DNA of 64,000 nt from Gemmata massiliana (GCA_000531095.1 HG799467.1:208536-272535), one strand, 5' to 3'. Shown: positions 6,808 through 16,149, counted from the stretch's first letter. Translations and numbers: made by a program. The notes: generated by a model not told the origin, from the sequence alone.

Positions 6808-8826
6808 ATGTTCGCGCTGCCACGCATTCTCGCCGCGGCCCTGTTCGCCACGGCTACCGCCAGCCTCGCCGTATTCCCCGCGGGCGCGTCCCGTGCCGAC
6901 GGTCCCAAGGACAACATCGCCGACAACGTGCGCCCGGTCCCGCCGGTCGGGAACACGATCCCGGACGCCGACGCGGACGAGATCAAGAAGGGGCTGGTCG
7001 AACTCCAGCAGCTCATCAAGGACATCGGGAAGCACGACCTGCTGCCGGACGTGCAGGTGTACGAGAAAGCGGTGCGATGGGCGCTCGACTACAAGGAGAT
7101 CTACGACGGCAAGGGCGCGAAGCCGGCCACCAACGTGAAGAAGGCACTCGCGGCGGGCCTCGAACGGGCGAAACAGCTCAAGGGCGGTCAGGCACCGTGG
7201 ACGACGCAGACCGGGAGCGTGGTCCGCGCGTACACGTCGAAGATCGACGGCAGCGTGCAACCGTACTGGCTCATCGTCCCGAAGGACTACGACTTCACCG
7301 CGAAGACCAAGCACCGGCTCGATTTCTGGTGGCACGGCCGGTTCGAGAACGTCGTCGAAGCGGGGTTCATGGCCAACTCGCCCGGCACGGGCGGGATCAT
7401 CCCGGCCCCCGGCGCCCTCATCCTTCACCCGTTCGGGCGCTTCAGCAACGCGAACAAGTTTGCCGGTGAGATCGACACGTTCGAGTGCCTGGAACACGCC
7501 AAAAAGCACTACCGCATTGACGATTCGCGCCTCGTGGCTCGCGGGTTCAGCATGGGCGGGGCCGCGTGCTGGCAGTACGCGGTTCACTACCCGACGCTGT
7601 GGGCCGCGAACGCGCCCGGCGCGGGCTTCAGCGAGACGCCGGAGTTCCTGAAGGTGTTCCAGCAGGAGAAGCTCGAACCGACGTGGTACGAGCAGAAGCT
7701 GTGGCACATGTACAACGCGACCGATACCGCGGTGAACATCTTCAACCTGCCGACGGTCGCGTACAGCGGTGAAGTCGATTCGCAGAAGCAAGCGGCCGAC
7801 GTGATGGCGCGAGAGATGAAGAAGGTCGGGCTGGAACTGACGCACATCATCGGCCCGAAGACCGGTCACAGTTACGAAAAGGGCGCGAAGGCCGAGGTCA
7901 ACAAGCAGATCGATGCGTTCGTCGAGAAGGGCAAGCCGGCCAAACCGAGCGAGATCAAGTTCACCACGTACACGCTCCGCTACAACCAGTGCGGCTGGGT
8001 CGAAATCACCGGACTGGAGAAGCACTGGTCCGAGGCCAAGGTGACGGGCAAGACCGCCGACGGTACCTACGAACTGACCACGAGCGGTATCTCCGCGTTC
8101 AACATCACGACCCACGAACGCGACATCGTGGTGAAGATCGACGGCAAGACGGTCCTCACCGAGATGGGCATTCCGACCGACAAACCGCGCGTCAAACGGT
8201 TCGTCAAAGTCATCGGGCGCTGGGCCGTACCGGGCAACCTACCCGACGAACTGAAGAAGGCCCCCGGCCTCCAGGGGCCGATCGACGACGCCTTCATGGA
8301 CTCGTTCGTGATGGTCAAACCCACCGGGAAGGCCGCAAACGAAAAGGTTGGCGCGTGGGCCGCAAAAGAAATGAAGCACGCGACCGAACACTGGCAGAAG
8401 CAGTTCCGCGGCGACGCCCCGGTCAAGAACGACACCGAAGTTACCGACGCCGACATCAAGAACAGCAACCTCGTCCTCTGGGGCGACCCGTCGAGCAACG
8501 CGGTACTCGCGAAGATCGCGGACAAACTGCCGGTCAAGTGGACCGATAAGGGTGTGGTGGTTGGTAAGGACACTTACGGCGCCGGCACCCACGTCCCGGT
8601 GCTGATCTACCCGAACCCGCTGAACCCGAAAAAGTACGTCGTCCTTAACAGTGGATTCACGTTCCGCGAGTACGACTACCTCAACAACGCTCGACAGGTG
8701 TCGAAGCTCCCGGACTACGCGGTGATCGACGTCACCACCCCGCCGAACTCGCGCTACCCGGGCAAGGTTGCGCGGGCCGGGTTCTTCGGCGAGAAGTGGG
8801 AACTGCTCGAAAACGACGGAAAGTAG
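6808..8826 (+). CDS. Secreted alpha/beta hydrolase (prolyl-oligopeptidase/esterase type)
   Basis: 672 residues with an N-terminal signal peptide (cleavage probably after the Ala-Ser-Arg-Ala-Asp region, about residue 30). The alpha/beta-hydrolase core spans about residues 130-390. The nucleophile elbow is GFSMGGA with Ser248, the likely His is His354 in TGHSYE, and an acidic residue around GEVDSQ is a candidate third member. The C-terminal 280 residues form an additional domain not recognised. Upstream spacing (CCCCGGAGGTGCCCC before ATG) gives a good ribosome-binding site. Acts outside the cytoplasm; substrate unknown, probably an ester or peptide. Confidence 0.8.
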   Translation: MFALPRILAAALFATATASLAVFPAGASRADGPKDNIADNVRPVPPVGNTIPDADADEIKKGLVELQQLIKDIGKHDLLPDVQVYEKAVRWALDYKEIYDGKGAKPATNVKKALAAGLERAKQLKGGQAPWTTQTGSVVRAYTSKIDGSVQPYWLIVPKDYDFTAKTKHRLDFWWHGRFENVVEAGFMANSPGTGGIIPAPGALILHPFGRFSNANKFAGEIDTFECLEHAKKHYRIDDSRLVARGFSMGGAACWQYAVHYPTLWAANAPGAGFSETPEFLKVFQQEKLEPTWYEQKLWHMYNATDTAVNIFNLPTVAYSGEVDSQKQAADVMAREMKKVGLELTHIIGPKTGHSYEKGAKAEVNKQIDAFVEKGKPAKPSEIKFTTYTLRYNQCGWVEITGLEKHWSEAKVTGKTADGTYELTTSGISAFNITTHERDIVVKIDGKTVLTEMGIPTDKPRVKRFVKVIGRWAVPGNLPDELKKAPGLQGPIDDAFMDSFVMVKPTGKAANEKVGAWAAKEMKHATEHWQKQFRGDAPVKNDTEVTDADIKNSNLVLWGDPSSNAVLAKIADKLPVKWTDKGVVVGKDTYGAGTHVPVLIYPNPLNPKKYVVLNSGFTFREYDYLNNARQVSKLPDYAVIDVTTPPNSRYPGKVARAGFFGEKWELLENDGK

Positions 8827-8844
8827 CCAACGGGTGCGTGGCGT

Positions 8845-9000
8845 GGTGAACCCCGCCCGCAAGGGCACGGTGAACCCCGCCCGCAAGGGCGGTGGGTATC
8901 CGTCAGTCACAAGGGTGTTGGCCCGTCACCACCCACCGCCCTTGCGGGCGGGGTTCACTACGACCAGCAGCCACCACCCTTGCGGGCGGGGTTCACCTGG
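8845..9000. repeat. GTGAACCCCGCCCGCAAGGG repeat cluster, four half-copies
   Basis: The gap between the hydrolase and the phosphatase gene contains two direct copies of a GTGAACCCCGCCCGCAAGGG unit (from about 8846 and 8870) and two inverted copies (about 8929-8958 and 8974-8998). The arms can pair over roughly 25 bases and enclose the start of no gene. The same unit occurs as a perfect 26-bp inverted repeat at 58837-58940. A short C-rich tract of the other repeat family follows at about 9008-9020. Confidence 0.85.
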
Positions 9001-9074
9001 TCGGTTCGGCTCCCCCTCCCCTAACAAATAGAGGAGGACTCAACACAGGTTTTTCGCTTTCGCCCGGAGTTCGT

Positions 9075-10886
9075 ATGCCGCGTATCCCGGTCATTCTCGG
9101 CGCGTTGCTGATATTCGCGACCGTCGCAGGGGTCGGTGGGTATTTCCTGCTGCGCCCGCCCGAACCGAAGCGCCAAGCGCGCCCCGAACTCGCACCGGTC
9201 GATCCCGGCACACCGCCCGTTGATGATCGCAAGGCCGCGACCGAGCAACCGAAGCTCGTGGTGCTGGTGGTGTTCGACCAGATGCGCGGCGACTACATCT
9301 CGCGCTGGGCCGAACTCTACGGCCCCAACGGGTTCGAGCGCATCAAGAAGGACGGCGTCTGGTTCAGCGAGTGCTACATCCCCTACTCCTGCACGTCCAC
9401 CGGCCCCGGGCACGCCTCGCTCTCGACGGGCGCGCCGCCGAGCGTTCACGGGATCATCGAGAACGAGTGGTTCGATCGCAAGACCGGCACGCAAATGTAC
9501 TGCTGCCAGCCGAAGCGCCCGTATGAACTCGTTCCGCCGGTGCCCGAGAGCCTGGGCAAGCCCGGGCGCGGGGCGGCGACTGGCTACTCGCCCGAACGCC
9601 TGCTCGCGCAAACGGTGGCCGACTCGCTCAACGAGTCCACGAAGGGTCAGGGGCGCGTGTTCTCGCTCTCCATCAAGGACCGCACTGCGGTGCTGATGGG
9701 CGGTCAGAAGCCGACCGGCGCGTACTGCTTCGACACGCGCGACGGGCTGTTCCACACCGGTGCGTTCTACCGCGACGCCCCGCACCCGTGGGTCACCGAG
9801 TTCAACGCCGCGAAGCCCGCCGATGCGTGGTTCGAGCAGAAGTGGGAGAAGCTGCGGACCGACATCGACTACGCGAAGTTCAGCGGTCCGGACGACGCCC
9901 CGGGCGAAGCGGTCGGCTACAACGGCCAGGGGCGCGTGTTCCCGCACCCGTTTAAGGGCAAGCTCCCCGCCCCCGCGAAGGGCTACTACTCCGCCCTGGA
10001 GTGCTCGCCCTCCGGCAACGAGATGCTGTTCAGTCTGGTGAAAAAGGCCGTCACCGCGGAGAAACTCGGGCGCGGCGCGGTACCCGACCTGCTGTGCGTC
10101 AGCTTCTCGTCGAACGACATCATCGGGCACCAGTACGGCCCGGACTCGCAGGAAGTGATGGACGTGACCCTGCGCTCCGACAAACTCGTCGGCGAGTTCC
10201 TGACCTTCCTCGACACGGAAGTTGGCAAGGGGAAGTACACGATGGTCATCGCGGCCGACCACGGCGTGTGCCCGTTGCCGGAACTCCCGTCCACGAAGGC
10301 CAAGTACCCGGCCGCGCAGCGCGCGACGACCGAGGAACTGGCCACAGGACTCGAATCGGCGCTCACCGAGATGTACGGCAAGTCTGACGTGAAGACGAAG
10401 TGGATCGAGGTCTTCGACGACGATGTGTGGCCCTGGCTGTACCTGAATCACAAGACCATTGAGGCCCGGAAGCTGAAGGGCGAGGACGTCGCCGAGCGCG
10501 CACGCGACTTCGCGGCCGGGCGCGGGTTCGTCGAGACGGCGTTCACGCGGAAGGAACTCGAAGACGGGAAGTTCCCGCCGGAGCAACCGTTCAAGAAGCC
10601 CGTCGCACTCGCGTACCACCCGGACCGGTGCGGCGACGTCATCATCATTCCCAAAGCCGGCGTGCAGATCTCGAAGTACACGACCGGAACGGGTCACGGC
10701 AGCCCGCACCCCTACGACGCACACATCCCGTTCCTGGTGTACGGGGCGGGCGTTCCTGCGCTCGGCAAGCGCGCAGAAAAGGTGTCGTCGCTGTCGGTCG
10801 CACCGACGCTCGCGTGGGCGCTGGGCGTCCCCGCACCGAAGCAAGCAGCGCTGTTCCCTCCGGAAGTGTTTCCAGTGAAGAAATAG
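9075..10886 (+). CDS. Alkaline phosphatase family protein (PafA-like)
   Basis: 603 residues. An N-terminal hydrophobic segment (about 4-24) anchors or exports it. The alkaline-phosphatase-superfamily core begins with VVLVVFDQMRGDYISRW. The nucleophile region is TSTGPGHA (residues about 107-114), followed by HGIIENEWFD. Metal ligands lie in VIAADHGVCPLPE and in TGHGSPHPYDAH. The pattern fits PafA-type phosphomonoesterases, which scavenge phosphate in the periplasm, better than classical PhoA. GGAG precedes ATG 9075, and an in-frame extension upstream falls in repeat sequence. Followed by a strong terminator. Confidence 0.85.
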   Translation: MPRIPVILGALLIFATVAGVGGYFLLRPPEPKRQARPELAPVDPGTPPVDDRKAATEQPKLVVLVVFDQMRGDYISRWAELYGPNGFERIKKDGVWFSECYIPYSCTSTGPGHASLSTGAPPSVHGIIENEWFDRKTGTQMYCCQPKRPYELVPPVPESLGKPGRGAATGYSPERLLAQTVADSLNESTKGQGRVFSLSIKDRTAVLMGGQKPTGAYCFDTRDGLFHTGAFYRDAPHPWVTEFNAAKPADAWFEQKWEKLRTDIDYAKFSGPDDAPGEAVGYNGQGRVFPHPFKGKLPAPAKGYYSALECSPSGNEMLFSLVKKAVTAEKLGRGAVPDLLCVSFSSNDIIGHQYGPDSQEVMDVTLRSDKLVGEFLTFLDTEVGKGKYTMVIAADHGVCPLPELPSTKAKYPAAQRATTEELATGLESALTEMYGKSDVKTKWIEVFDDDVWPWLYLNHKTIEARKLKGEDVAERARDFAAGRGFVETAFTRKELEDGKFPPEQPFKKPVALAYHPDRCGDVIIIPKAGVQISKYTTGTGHGSPHPYDAHIPFLVYGAGVPALGKRAEKVSSLSVAPTLAWALGVPAPKQAALFPPEVFPVKK

Positions 10887-10902
10887 CCGAACACAACCCA
10901 CG

Positions 10903-10947
10903 AAAAGCCCGCGGCCCGGACTTGTTTAGTCCGGGCCGCGGGCTTTT
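10903..10947. terminator. Bidirectional rho-independent terminator
   Basis: A perfect 20-base stem (10903-10922 with 10928-10947) around a 5-base loop, rich in GC, flanked by AAAA on one side and TTTTT on the other. It lies between two converging genes, the phosphatase (+) and the DUF3467 gene (-), so it can end both transcripts. Confidence 0.9.
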
Positions 10948-10968
10948 TCGCATTCACGATCGATCGAA

Positions 10969-11316
10969 TCACATCCCGTTCGGGCGCTGTTGCTGCGGCA
11001 CGCGGAGCCGGCGGTTCGGGTCGAGTTCGACCACGCCGAACATCTGCTCGTGCTGCGCGACCGCCCGCTTCAGCAGGTCGGCGAGGCGTTTCGCGGTCAC
11101 GAAGTTCATGATGACCCGGTGGGTCAGCGTGATCGGGTCGGGACCGGCCGGCGTCACCACTTGGGAGAACGTGCCCAGTTCCAGGTACACTTCGTCCGCG
11201 TTCAAGTGGGCCTGAACGAAGTTCGCGTACACCGTTTCCCGGTTCGTCACGTCCACCGGGATCTGCACCTGCTGCTGCGGGTTCTGTGCGGGCGCCGGCT
11301 TGACTTCCTCGGACAT
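10969..11316 (-). CDS. DUF3467 protein
   Basis: 115 residues. Matches DUF3467: YANFVQAHLNADEVYLELG, then THRVIMNFVTAKRLADLL and the C-terminal FGVVELDPN. These small proteins are widespread in bacteria and archaea, and their role is unknown. A clear GAGGAG ribosome-binding site lies 8 bases before the ATG at 11316. No signal peptide. It stands alone on the minus strand, and the convergent phosphatase gene is separated by a terminator. Confidence 0.8.
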   Translation of the reverse strand: MSEEVKPAPAQNPQQQVQIPVDVTNRETVYANFVQAHLNADEVYLELGTFSQVVTPAGPDPITLTHRVIMNFVTAKRLADLLKRAVAQHEQMFGVVELDPNRRLRVPQQQRPNGM

Positions 11317-11516
11317 TTTGGCGACTCCTCGAGAGATTGGTGTGCGCTCCGCGCCGTCGTCACGTACAGTCGCGGATTGGCACAGTATAGGACAAACCGA
11401 CCACTCGTGTATACCGACGAGAAACGCCGCGAAAATCGAGTGGTGTGATAGTTCGGCGCGTGGGTTGATTGATACCCGATGAGCGCGGAATGTGACAGGT
11501 GAGTAGGGTCCGCGCG

Positions 11517-12317
11517 CTACTCCTTACCGAGCACAAGATCCACGACCCAGCACCCGCGCACGTGCGCCCCGGCACCGCGACAGTGGTCCAGGATGTCGGC
11601 GTTGTCGCACCCGGCGTCCTGAAGCGCATCAGCCAGGATCGGCACCGCAGAGAAGTCACGTGACTCGTACACCTGCGCCGCGAGTGCGAGAACGGTGGGG
11701 GTGCGCCACGCAGAGGAGAAGGCGACGGGGCGGAACGGGTTGCCGAAGATGTCGCGGAGCAAATCGGCCTGCGCAGCCTCTTCGACGCGCCGAGTCTGGT
11801 CCCCAAGAATCGCTACCTGATCAAAGAGTTCGGATCTCGCTGCGTCAAGCGTTCCGTCGTCCGGAAGCTCGTCGAGTCGGAATGATTCTTCCAGTTCTCG
11901 GATACGATATGCGGCTACGGCATTCGCCGCTCCGCCCCCGGCAGTGATGAAATACTCGTGTCGTGGCACGGGATGAGCAGGCGGAAAAGCTGCGGTAGCT
12001 GCACACGCAGCAGCGGCTCCTGCAGCTGCGTCGCCCCAGTAATAGAATATGGATTCTGGGCTAGACCGTTGGACGTCCTCTCGGGCACCTAGCGCCTCCG
12101 TGTGAGCGGCAATCAGGTCCACTTCGGCGGCTTTTCCGTCTGCGAATAACTCCGCAGTAAAAATGGCGCTACGACTTCGCTCATCAAGAAGCAGCGAGCT
12201 AACGCGGTTGCACGAAGCAATCGCAAACAGTCGTAATTTCCAGTTCCCCGCCCGGTTCCGAAGTTCCTCCAGCATCGGTACCGAATCGTCACACCTCAGC
12301 CATTCTGCTTCTGTCAT
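11517..12317 (-). CDS. Gemmataceae 'MTEAEWL' paralogous-family protein
   Basis: 266 residues. The start MTEAEWLRCDDSVPMLEEL and the end CDNADILDHCRGAGAHVRGC are the signatures of a family with many paralogues per Gemmata genome. LRDIFGNPFRPVAFSSAWRT in the middle is also diagnostic. The central part (about residues 75-160) is Ala-rich and variable, as usual in the family. Function unknown; paralogues are often found near TIGR02996 proteins. No signal peptide or membrane segment. Confidence 0.8.
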   Translation of the reverse strand: MTEAEWLRCDDSVPMLEELRNRAGNWKLRLFAIASCNRVSSLLLDERSRSAIFTAELFADGKAAEVDLIAAHTEALGAREDVQRSSPESIFYYWGDAAAGAAAACAATAAFPPAHPVPRHEYFITAGGGAANAVAAYRIRELEESFRLDELPDDGTLDAARSELFDQVAILGDQTRRVEEAAQADLLRDIFGNPFRPVAFSSAWRTPTVLALAAQVYESRDFSAVPILADALQDAGCDNADILDHCRGAGAHVRGCWVVDLVLGKE

Positions 12318-12544
12318 TGGCCGCCTCTCAACTTAGCATGACCGCTTCGGCACCGGTGCGAGTTCCGCGGCCCAGATCGTTCGCTCGGTCCTCGACAGAC
12401 CGCTTGCTCTGGGGCCGGGTTCGGGTACACTGCGGGTGTTCTCGTGGTCGGTTTAGCTCGTCGCTCTGCGACAGGACGATGTTGCGTCGTCCGAGCACAC
12501 TCCACCGCACTCGTCGCGGGGACCGCTGTTCCAGCACCGCTTTC

Positions 12545-12627
12545 GAGCAGTTGCTGCGCAGCTGCGCGGCGAACTGGAGCAACGCCGCGGGTCGTCGTGC
12601 CGCCGCGCAGCTGCGCAGCAACTGCTC
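12545..12627. repeat. 27-bp perfect inverted repeat
   Basis: GAGCAGTTGCTGCGCAGCTG with seven further bases (12545-12571) is repeated in reverse complement at 12601-12627, with a 29-base spacer. Each arm contains its own palindrome GCGCAGCTGCGC. The flanking GCACCG/CGGTGC extend the match imperfectly. It lies in the 430-base gap between the MTEAEWL gene and the HTTM gene, where I see no coding gene. Confidence 0.85.
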
Positions 12628-12682
12628 GGCGGTGCCGTGAGCGTTCCGCGTCCCCGGTCGAGAAGTAGACACCACAAGAACA

Positions 12683-12714
12683 CCACGGGCCAGGGAACAC
12701 TCCCTGGCCCGTGG
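12683..12714 (-). terminator. Hairpin downstream of the HTTM gene
   Basis: A perfect 14-base stem CCACGGGCCAGGGA around a 4-base loop. In the minus direction it is followed by TGTTCTTGT, a weak U-rich tract, so it may end the transcript of the HTTM operon, whose last gene stops at 12751. Confidence 0.55.
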
Positions 12715-12750
12715 CATTTCACGTTGAAGAGATGGCAAAGAGAGCGACCG

Positions 12751-14667
12751 CTATCGCGCGCCCACCGGTGTAGATGCGGTCGGGGCCGGAGGAACGCTCC
12801 CCGCCGGAGCCGGGAACAAGCGCTTCGCCAGTATCCCGCGCACGCCCGGCACCCACAGCACGAAGGCCAACGGCGAAAGCACCCGCAAGGCTCGGAACAG
12901 CGCCGTGACGCCGCGTGCGTCACTGTACCGGGTGCCGCCCGCGTCCGTCAGGGCCGGCGTGACGAGCCCGGAATCGGGGGTCAGCGCCACCTGCCCCTCG
13001 GTGTCCGCGGCGAGCGCGAGTGCCGCGGCGCGGCGCGATACCGCCGAACCGGGGTCGAACGCGAACGTCACCTTCGCCAAGCCCGTCCCGCCCCGGAGCC
13101 GGTCGCGGATCACGAGGTCCGGCAGGAACGCGAGCAGCATCACGATCATCAGCAGTTCAAACAGATTCAGCCCCATCAGCACGGCGATGCCCGCGTGCAT
13201 CGCGGTCGCGAGGAAAATGATGAACCACCGCAGCCGGGTCCAGAGCAGGAACGGCCCCGCGATCTCGATGAACAGCGTGGACCACGAACTGAGCGCCACT
13301 GCCGCGTAGTACAGCGGCTTGATGTTCGCCACCGCGCGCAGAACCCGCTCGTACCACTCGTATTGCATCAGGGTGAACTCCGGGTTCACCATCACATCCC
13401 AGACCGCGTGCCCGTCCCACCACGCCGGCCCCTTGAGCTTGGACAGCCCCGCCGCCACGTAGATGAAGCAGAAGTGGACCTGGATCAGCCGCAGCGCGAA
13501 CCCGGCCCCCTTCGAGGGCGGCGGGACCGCCAGGAACGCCCGCGTCGGGGCGTCGATCGCGCCCGTGCGGGCGAGGCTCGCGCGGGCCGCCCGGTACCGG
13601 GCGATCACGCGGTCCAGCGAGAGCGCGGCCCCGCTGTTCCCGATCATCAGGTAGAACAGCAGGATGTTCATCATCGTGTCCATCCCGAACAGCACCTGCT
13701 GCGTCCGGTGGATGTACCCGACGACCGCGACCCACACGAGCACCGACGTGACCCGCGTGAACAGCCCGAGGGTGAACAGCAGGATCGCGACCAGCACCGC
13801 CGCGTGGACCAGCGCCATCTGCGTCGGGTCCGTGACGTGGAACCAGATGGAAAAGATGCTGTGCCCGGTCCGCACCACCTTGTCCGGCTCGTTGTTCCAG
13901 TAATCGAGGTAGTCGATCCGCTTTGCGCGCTCCACGGGATCGGACGGGAGCGTGTAGAGGAAATTCACGAGCGCCCGGCGGAACTCGGGTCCGAGTTCGA
14001 CGAAGTGGTTGAGCACGTAGGCCCGCGCGCTGTTGTCGGCGCGGTTGAGCGGTAGGACCTCCCAGAACGCGCGCGCGTCCGCCGCCACCTGCTGGCGCGC
14101 CTCCGGCGGGAGCGCCGCGAGGAACGCGGGCGGGGCCGGTTCGTCCTTGGCCGGCGCCGAGCCGCTCGTGAGCACGTTCAGGTACCGGTCGCGGCGCTCC
14201 GGGAACGTCCGCATGCTCTGGAACCAGTTGAGCGCCTCGAGCGGGTGGTCCGGGTTCTCGCTCGCGCTGATGCGGCGGAGGAACTCGAGCGCGCGCTTGC
14301 GCTGGGCCTCGTCCGCGGGCAGCCCGCGGATGAAATCGACGACGGCCTTGCGCCGGTGCGGGAAGTCCGGCACCTTCGCGGGCACCACGTCCTTCGGGTT
14401 CCAGTCCCAAAACGGCGACACCTGCCAGGGGTACTCCTTGCGCTCGCGCTCGATGAACGCGGCCGAGTACCACCCGTGCTTGCCGAAGAACTGTTGCAGG
14501 TCCACGCTGTACGCGAGGTGCGTGTACAGCACCAATAGCCCGGTCGTGAGGCGGATGAACCCGAGCGTGGTCGGGTCCGCGGCCGGGAACCAGAACGCGA
14601 CCCACTTCTGCCACGGGGACCGGTACACGGGCTCGGGCGCGGTGTCGGGCGTCAACTCAGAGGCCAT
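12751..14667 (-). CDS. HTTM domain membrane protein (vitamin K-dependent carboxylase-like), long form
   Basis: 638 residues with several membrane helices (about residues 35-55, 270-300, 305-325, 330-350, 395-415, 440-470, 475-510). Reads as an HTTM protein: the first helix with FIRLTTGLLVLYTHLAYSVD and the GKHGWYSAAFIERER loop, the pair LFTLGLFTRVTSVLVWVAVV, and LIQVHFCFIYVAAGLSKLKG, which is typical of the family. About 220 extra residues between helix one and two (residues 75-265) form a charged insert not present in the short HTTM at 61630-62550. HTTM is related to vitamin K gamma-glutamyl carboxylase; the bacterial substrate is unknown. Downstream of its partner gene on the same strand. 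Confidence 0.85.
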   Translation of the reverse strand: MASELTPDTAPEPVYRSPWQKWVAFWFPAADPTTLGFIRLTTGLLVLYTHLAYSVDLQQFFGKHGWYSAAFIERERKEYPWQVSPFWDWNPKDVVPAKVPDFPHRRKAVVDFIRGLPADEAQRKRALEFLRRISASENPDHPLEALNWFQSMRTFPERRDRYLNVLTSGSAPAKDEPAPPAFLAALPPEARQQVAADARAFWEVLPLNRADNSARAYVLNHFVELGPEFRRALVNFLYTLPSDPVERAKRIDYLDYWNNEPDKVVRTGHSIFSIWFHVTDPTQMALVHAAVLVAILLFTLGLFTRVTSVLVWVAVVGYIHRTQQVLFGMDTMMNILLFYLMIGNSGAALSLDRVIARYRAARASLARTGAIDAPTRAFLAVPPPSKGAGFALRLIQVHFCFIYVAAGLSKLKGPAWWDGHAVWDVMVNPEFTLMQYEWYERVLRAVANIKPLYYAAVALSSWSTLFIEIAGPFLLWTRLRWFIIFLATAMHAGIAVLMGLNLFELLMIVMLLAFLPDLVIRDRLRGGTGLAKVTFAFDPGSAVSRRAAALALAADTEGQVALTPDSGLVTPALTDAGGTRYSDARGVTALFRALRVLSPLAFVLWVPGVRGILAKRLFPAPAGSVPPAPTASTPVGAR

Positions 14668-14694
14668 GACGGGATCTCACTACTTGCAACCAAG

Positions 14695-14733
14695 AACCTA
14701 CCCCCGGTCCCCCTCCCTACGAAAGGGAAGGGG
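14695..14733. repeat. GC-rich hairpin repeat, single copy
   Basis: AACCTACCCCCGGTCCCCCT followed by CCCTACGAAAGGGAAGGGG, one unit of the same family as at 4464-4592 and within tilS. It sits between the partner gene and the HTTM gene of the first membrane pair. Confidence 0.7.
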
Positions 14734-14826
14734 CCGGCGCGCGTTGACTGGCGCCCCGCGGGGCGCCTCGGACCCATCCGTTCGATTCGATTTCGTTTCG
14801 TCACAAGAGCCGCGGCCGGAGCGCCC

Positions 14827-16149
14827 TTACCGCAACTGGTTCCAGTCGAACACTTTGTCGCGGTACGCCGGGTCGTCCACGTCCCGCTCGCTCAGGTTGA
14901 GCGTGTCGAGCGCGTGGATCGACATGTAATCGATGTACTCGCGCGTGTTAGTGTCCCCCGGGGGGCGCCCGCCCGGGCGCGGGGCGACGGGCACGAGCCA
15001 GTAGAGCATCGGCTCCTGGGGGTTCAGCAGTTCGATGCGCGTCGATCCCGGCTTGTCCGGGTCCGGGACGAACCCGAACTCGCCCAGGAAGAACGGGCGG
15101 TACGTGGAGGGGTGGTACGGGTTGGTAATCATGTTGGGGCGATCGAAGGCGTTGACGAACTCCTCCACGCTCAGCGTCTTGTGCTCGAGCCGGTAGATCT
15201 TCACCGTCGTCTTGCCCGCGCGGGCCGCGTCCGTGTTCTCCAGAATGATGTGTGAGGCGTAGGACGGGAGCACGAACCGGGCGACCTCCGGTTGCGGGAG
15301 CCGGTACTGGGTCTCCTCACGGTCGGCCGGGTGGAGCGGGATGGACCGCAGCACCATCTTCCGGCGCGGGAGCATCTCGCTGTTCTCGGCGGTCGTCTGG
15401 CCCAGCCCCGGCGTGGCCCGCGCGATCTGCTCGGTGATCGAGAGCCGGCGGTAGTACGTGAGGCCGAGCGGGTCTTTTATGTCCGCCGGGCGCTTCGGCA
15501 GCACCACCCACCGCGTTTCGTACTGCGGGCGCCCCTGGGCGTCGGTGCCCGTTTCGGTCTTCAGCAGGCACACGATGACGCTGGCCGGTCCCGGCTCGGG
15601 CGAGTAGAAGTGGTAGGCGTTCCGGAGGTACAGGAACTGCAGGTACGGGTTGTACACGCGGATGAACGCCTGCTCCGTGACCCACGGCGTCGAGGGCGGG
15701 CTGGTCGTGGCGAGGAAGATCCCGGTGAAGTGGAACACCAGTACCGCGCTGAGCACCGGCACCCGGTACTCGGCCGGGGCGAGCAGGAGCACGGCCCACG
15801 AAGCCGCGACCGCGCCGGCCACACCGAACAGCAAGCGGAACGAGTCCCAGTGCGCGGGGGTGCCGACAACGGCCAGTGCCCCGGCCGCGGCCCCGAGCGC
15901 CCACGCCTGCCACAGGTCCGGGCGCATCGATACGGCGGCCCCGGTGGTGATCGCCCCGATGAACACGAGGAACAACCGGGCGGTGTGCAGCCCCCAGGGG
16001 GGGGCTCCCAGTGCGGTCGCCACCAGGCCCAGAACCGCCGCCCCTGCGACCAGCCCCAAACCGACGGACCCGACCTTACGAACGGAAGCCCATTCAAACG
16101 GCGGCACGACTTCTGCAATAGATTGTGCGGGTACTGCGTCCCGGTCCAT
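14827..16149 (-). CDS. Membrane partner protein of the HTTM gene (large form)
   Basis: 440 residues from ATG 16149, chosen because GAGG sits 6 bases upstream and a longer TTG start adds only five residues. About five hydrophobic helices (residues 25-180) precede a soluble domain (about 190-440). Just after the last helix comes the motif YHFYSPEPGPASVIVC, which matches in position and pattern WAMFAPGTPPYSVFAS in the partner of the second HTTM gene (62547-63329). The soluble part contains VVLPKRPADIKDPLG and IILENTDAARAG. No known enzyme family recognised. It precedes and is presumably co-transcribed with the HTTM gene. Confidence 0.7.
   Translation of the reverse strand: MDRDAVPAQSIAEVVPPFEWASVRKVGSVGLGLVAGAAVLGLVATALGAPPWGLHTARLFLVFIGAITTGAAVSMRPDLWQAWALGAAAGALAVVGTPAHWDSFRLLFGVAGAVAASWAVLLLAPAEYRVPVLSAVLVFHFTGIFLATTSPPSTPWVTEQAFIRVYNPYLQFLYLRNAYHFYSPEPGPASVIVCLLKTETGTDAQGRPQYETRWVVLPKRPADIKDPLGLTYYRRLSITEQIARATPGLGQTTAENSEMLPRRKMVLRSIPLHPADREETQYRLPQPEVARFVLPSYASHIILENTDAARAGKTTVKIYRLEHKTLSVEEFVNAFDRPNMITNPYHPSTYRPFFLGEFGFVPDPDKPGSTRIELLNPQEPMLYWLVPVAPRPGGRPPGDTNTREYIDYMSIHALDTLNLSERDVDDPAYRDKVFDWNQLR

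Noticed and set aside
9021-10901. Minus-strand open frame of 626 codons opposite the phosphatase gene
   Set aside because: Arg/Leu/Val-rich antisense translation without motifs; the plus strand encodes clear phosphatase signatures.
12637-14055. Long plus-strand open frame of 472 codons opposite the HTTM gene
   Set aside because: Arg/His/Glu-rich translation typical of the antisense of a GC-rich gene; the minus-strand HTTM protein explains the region.
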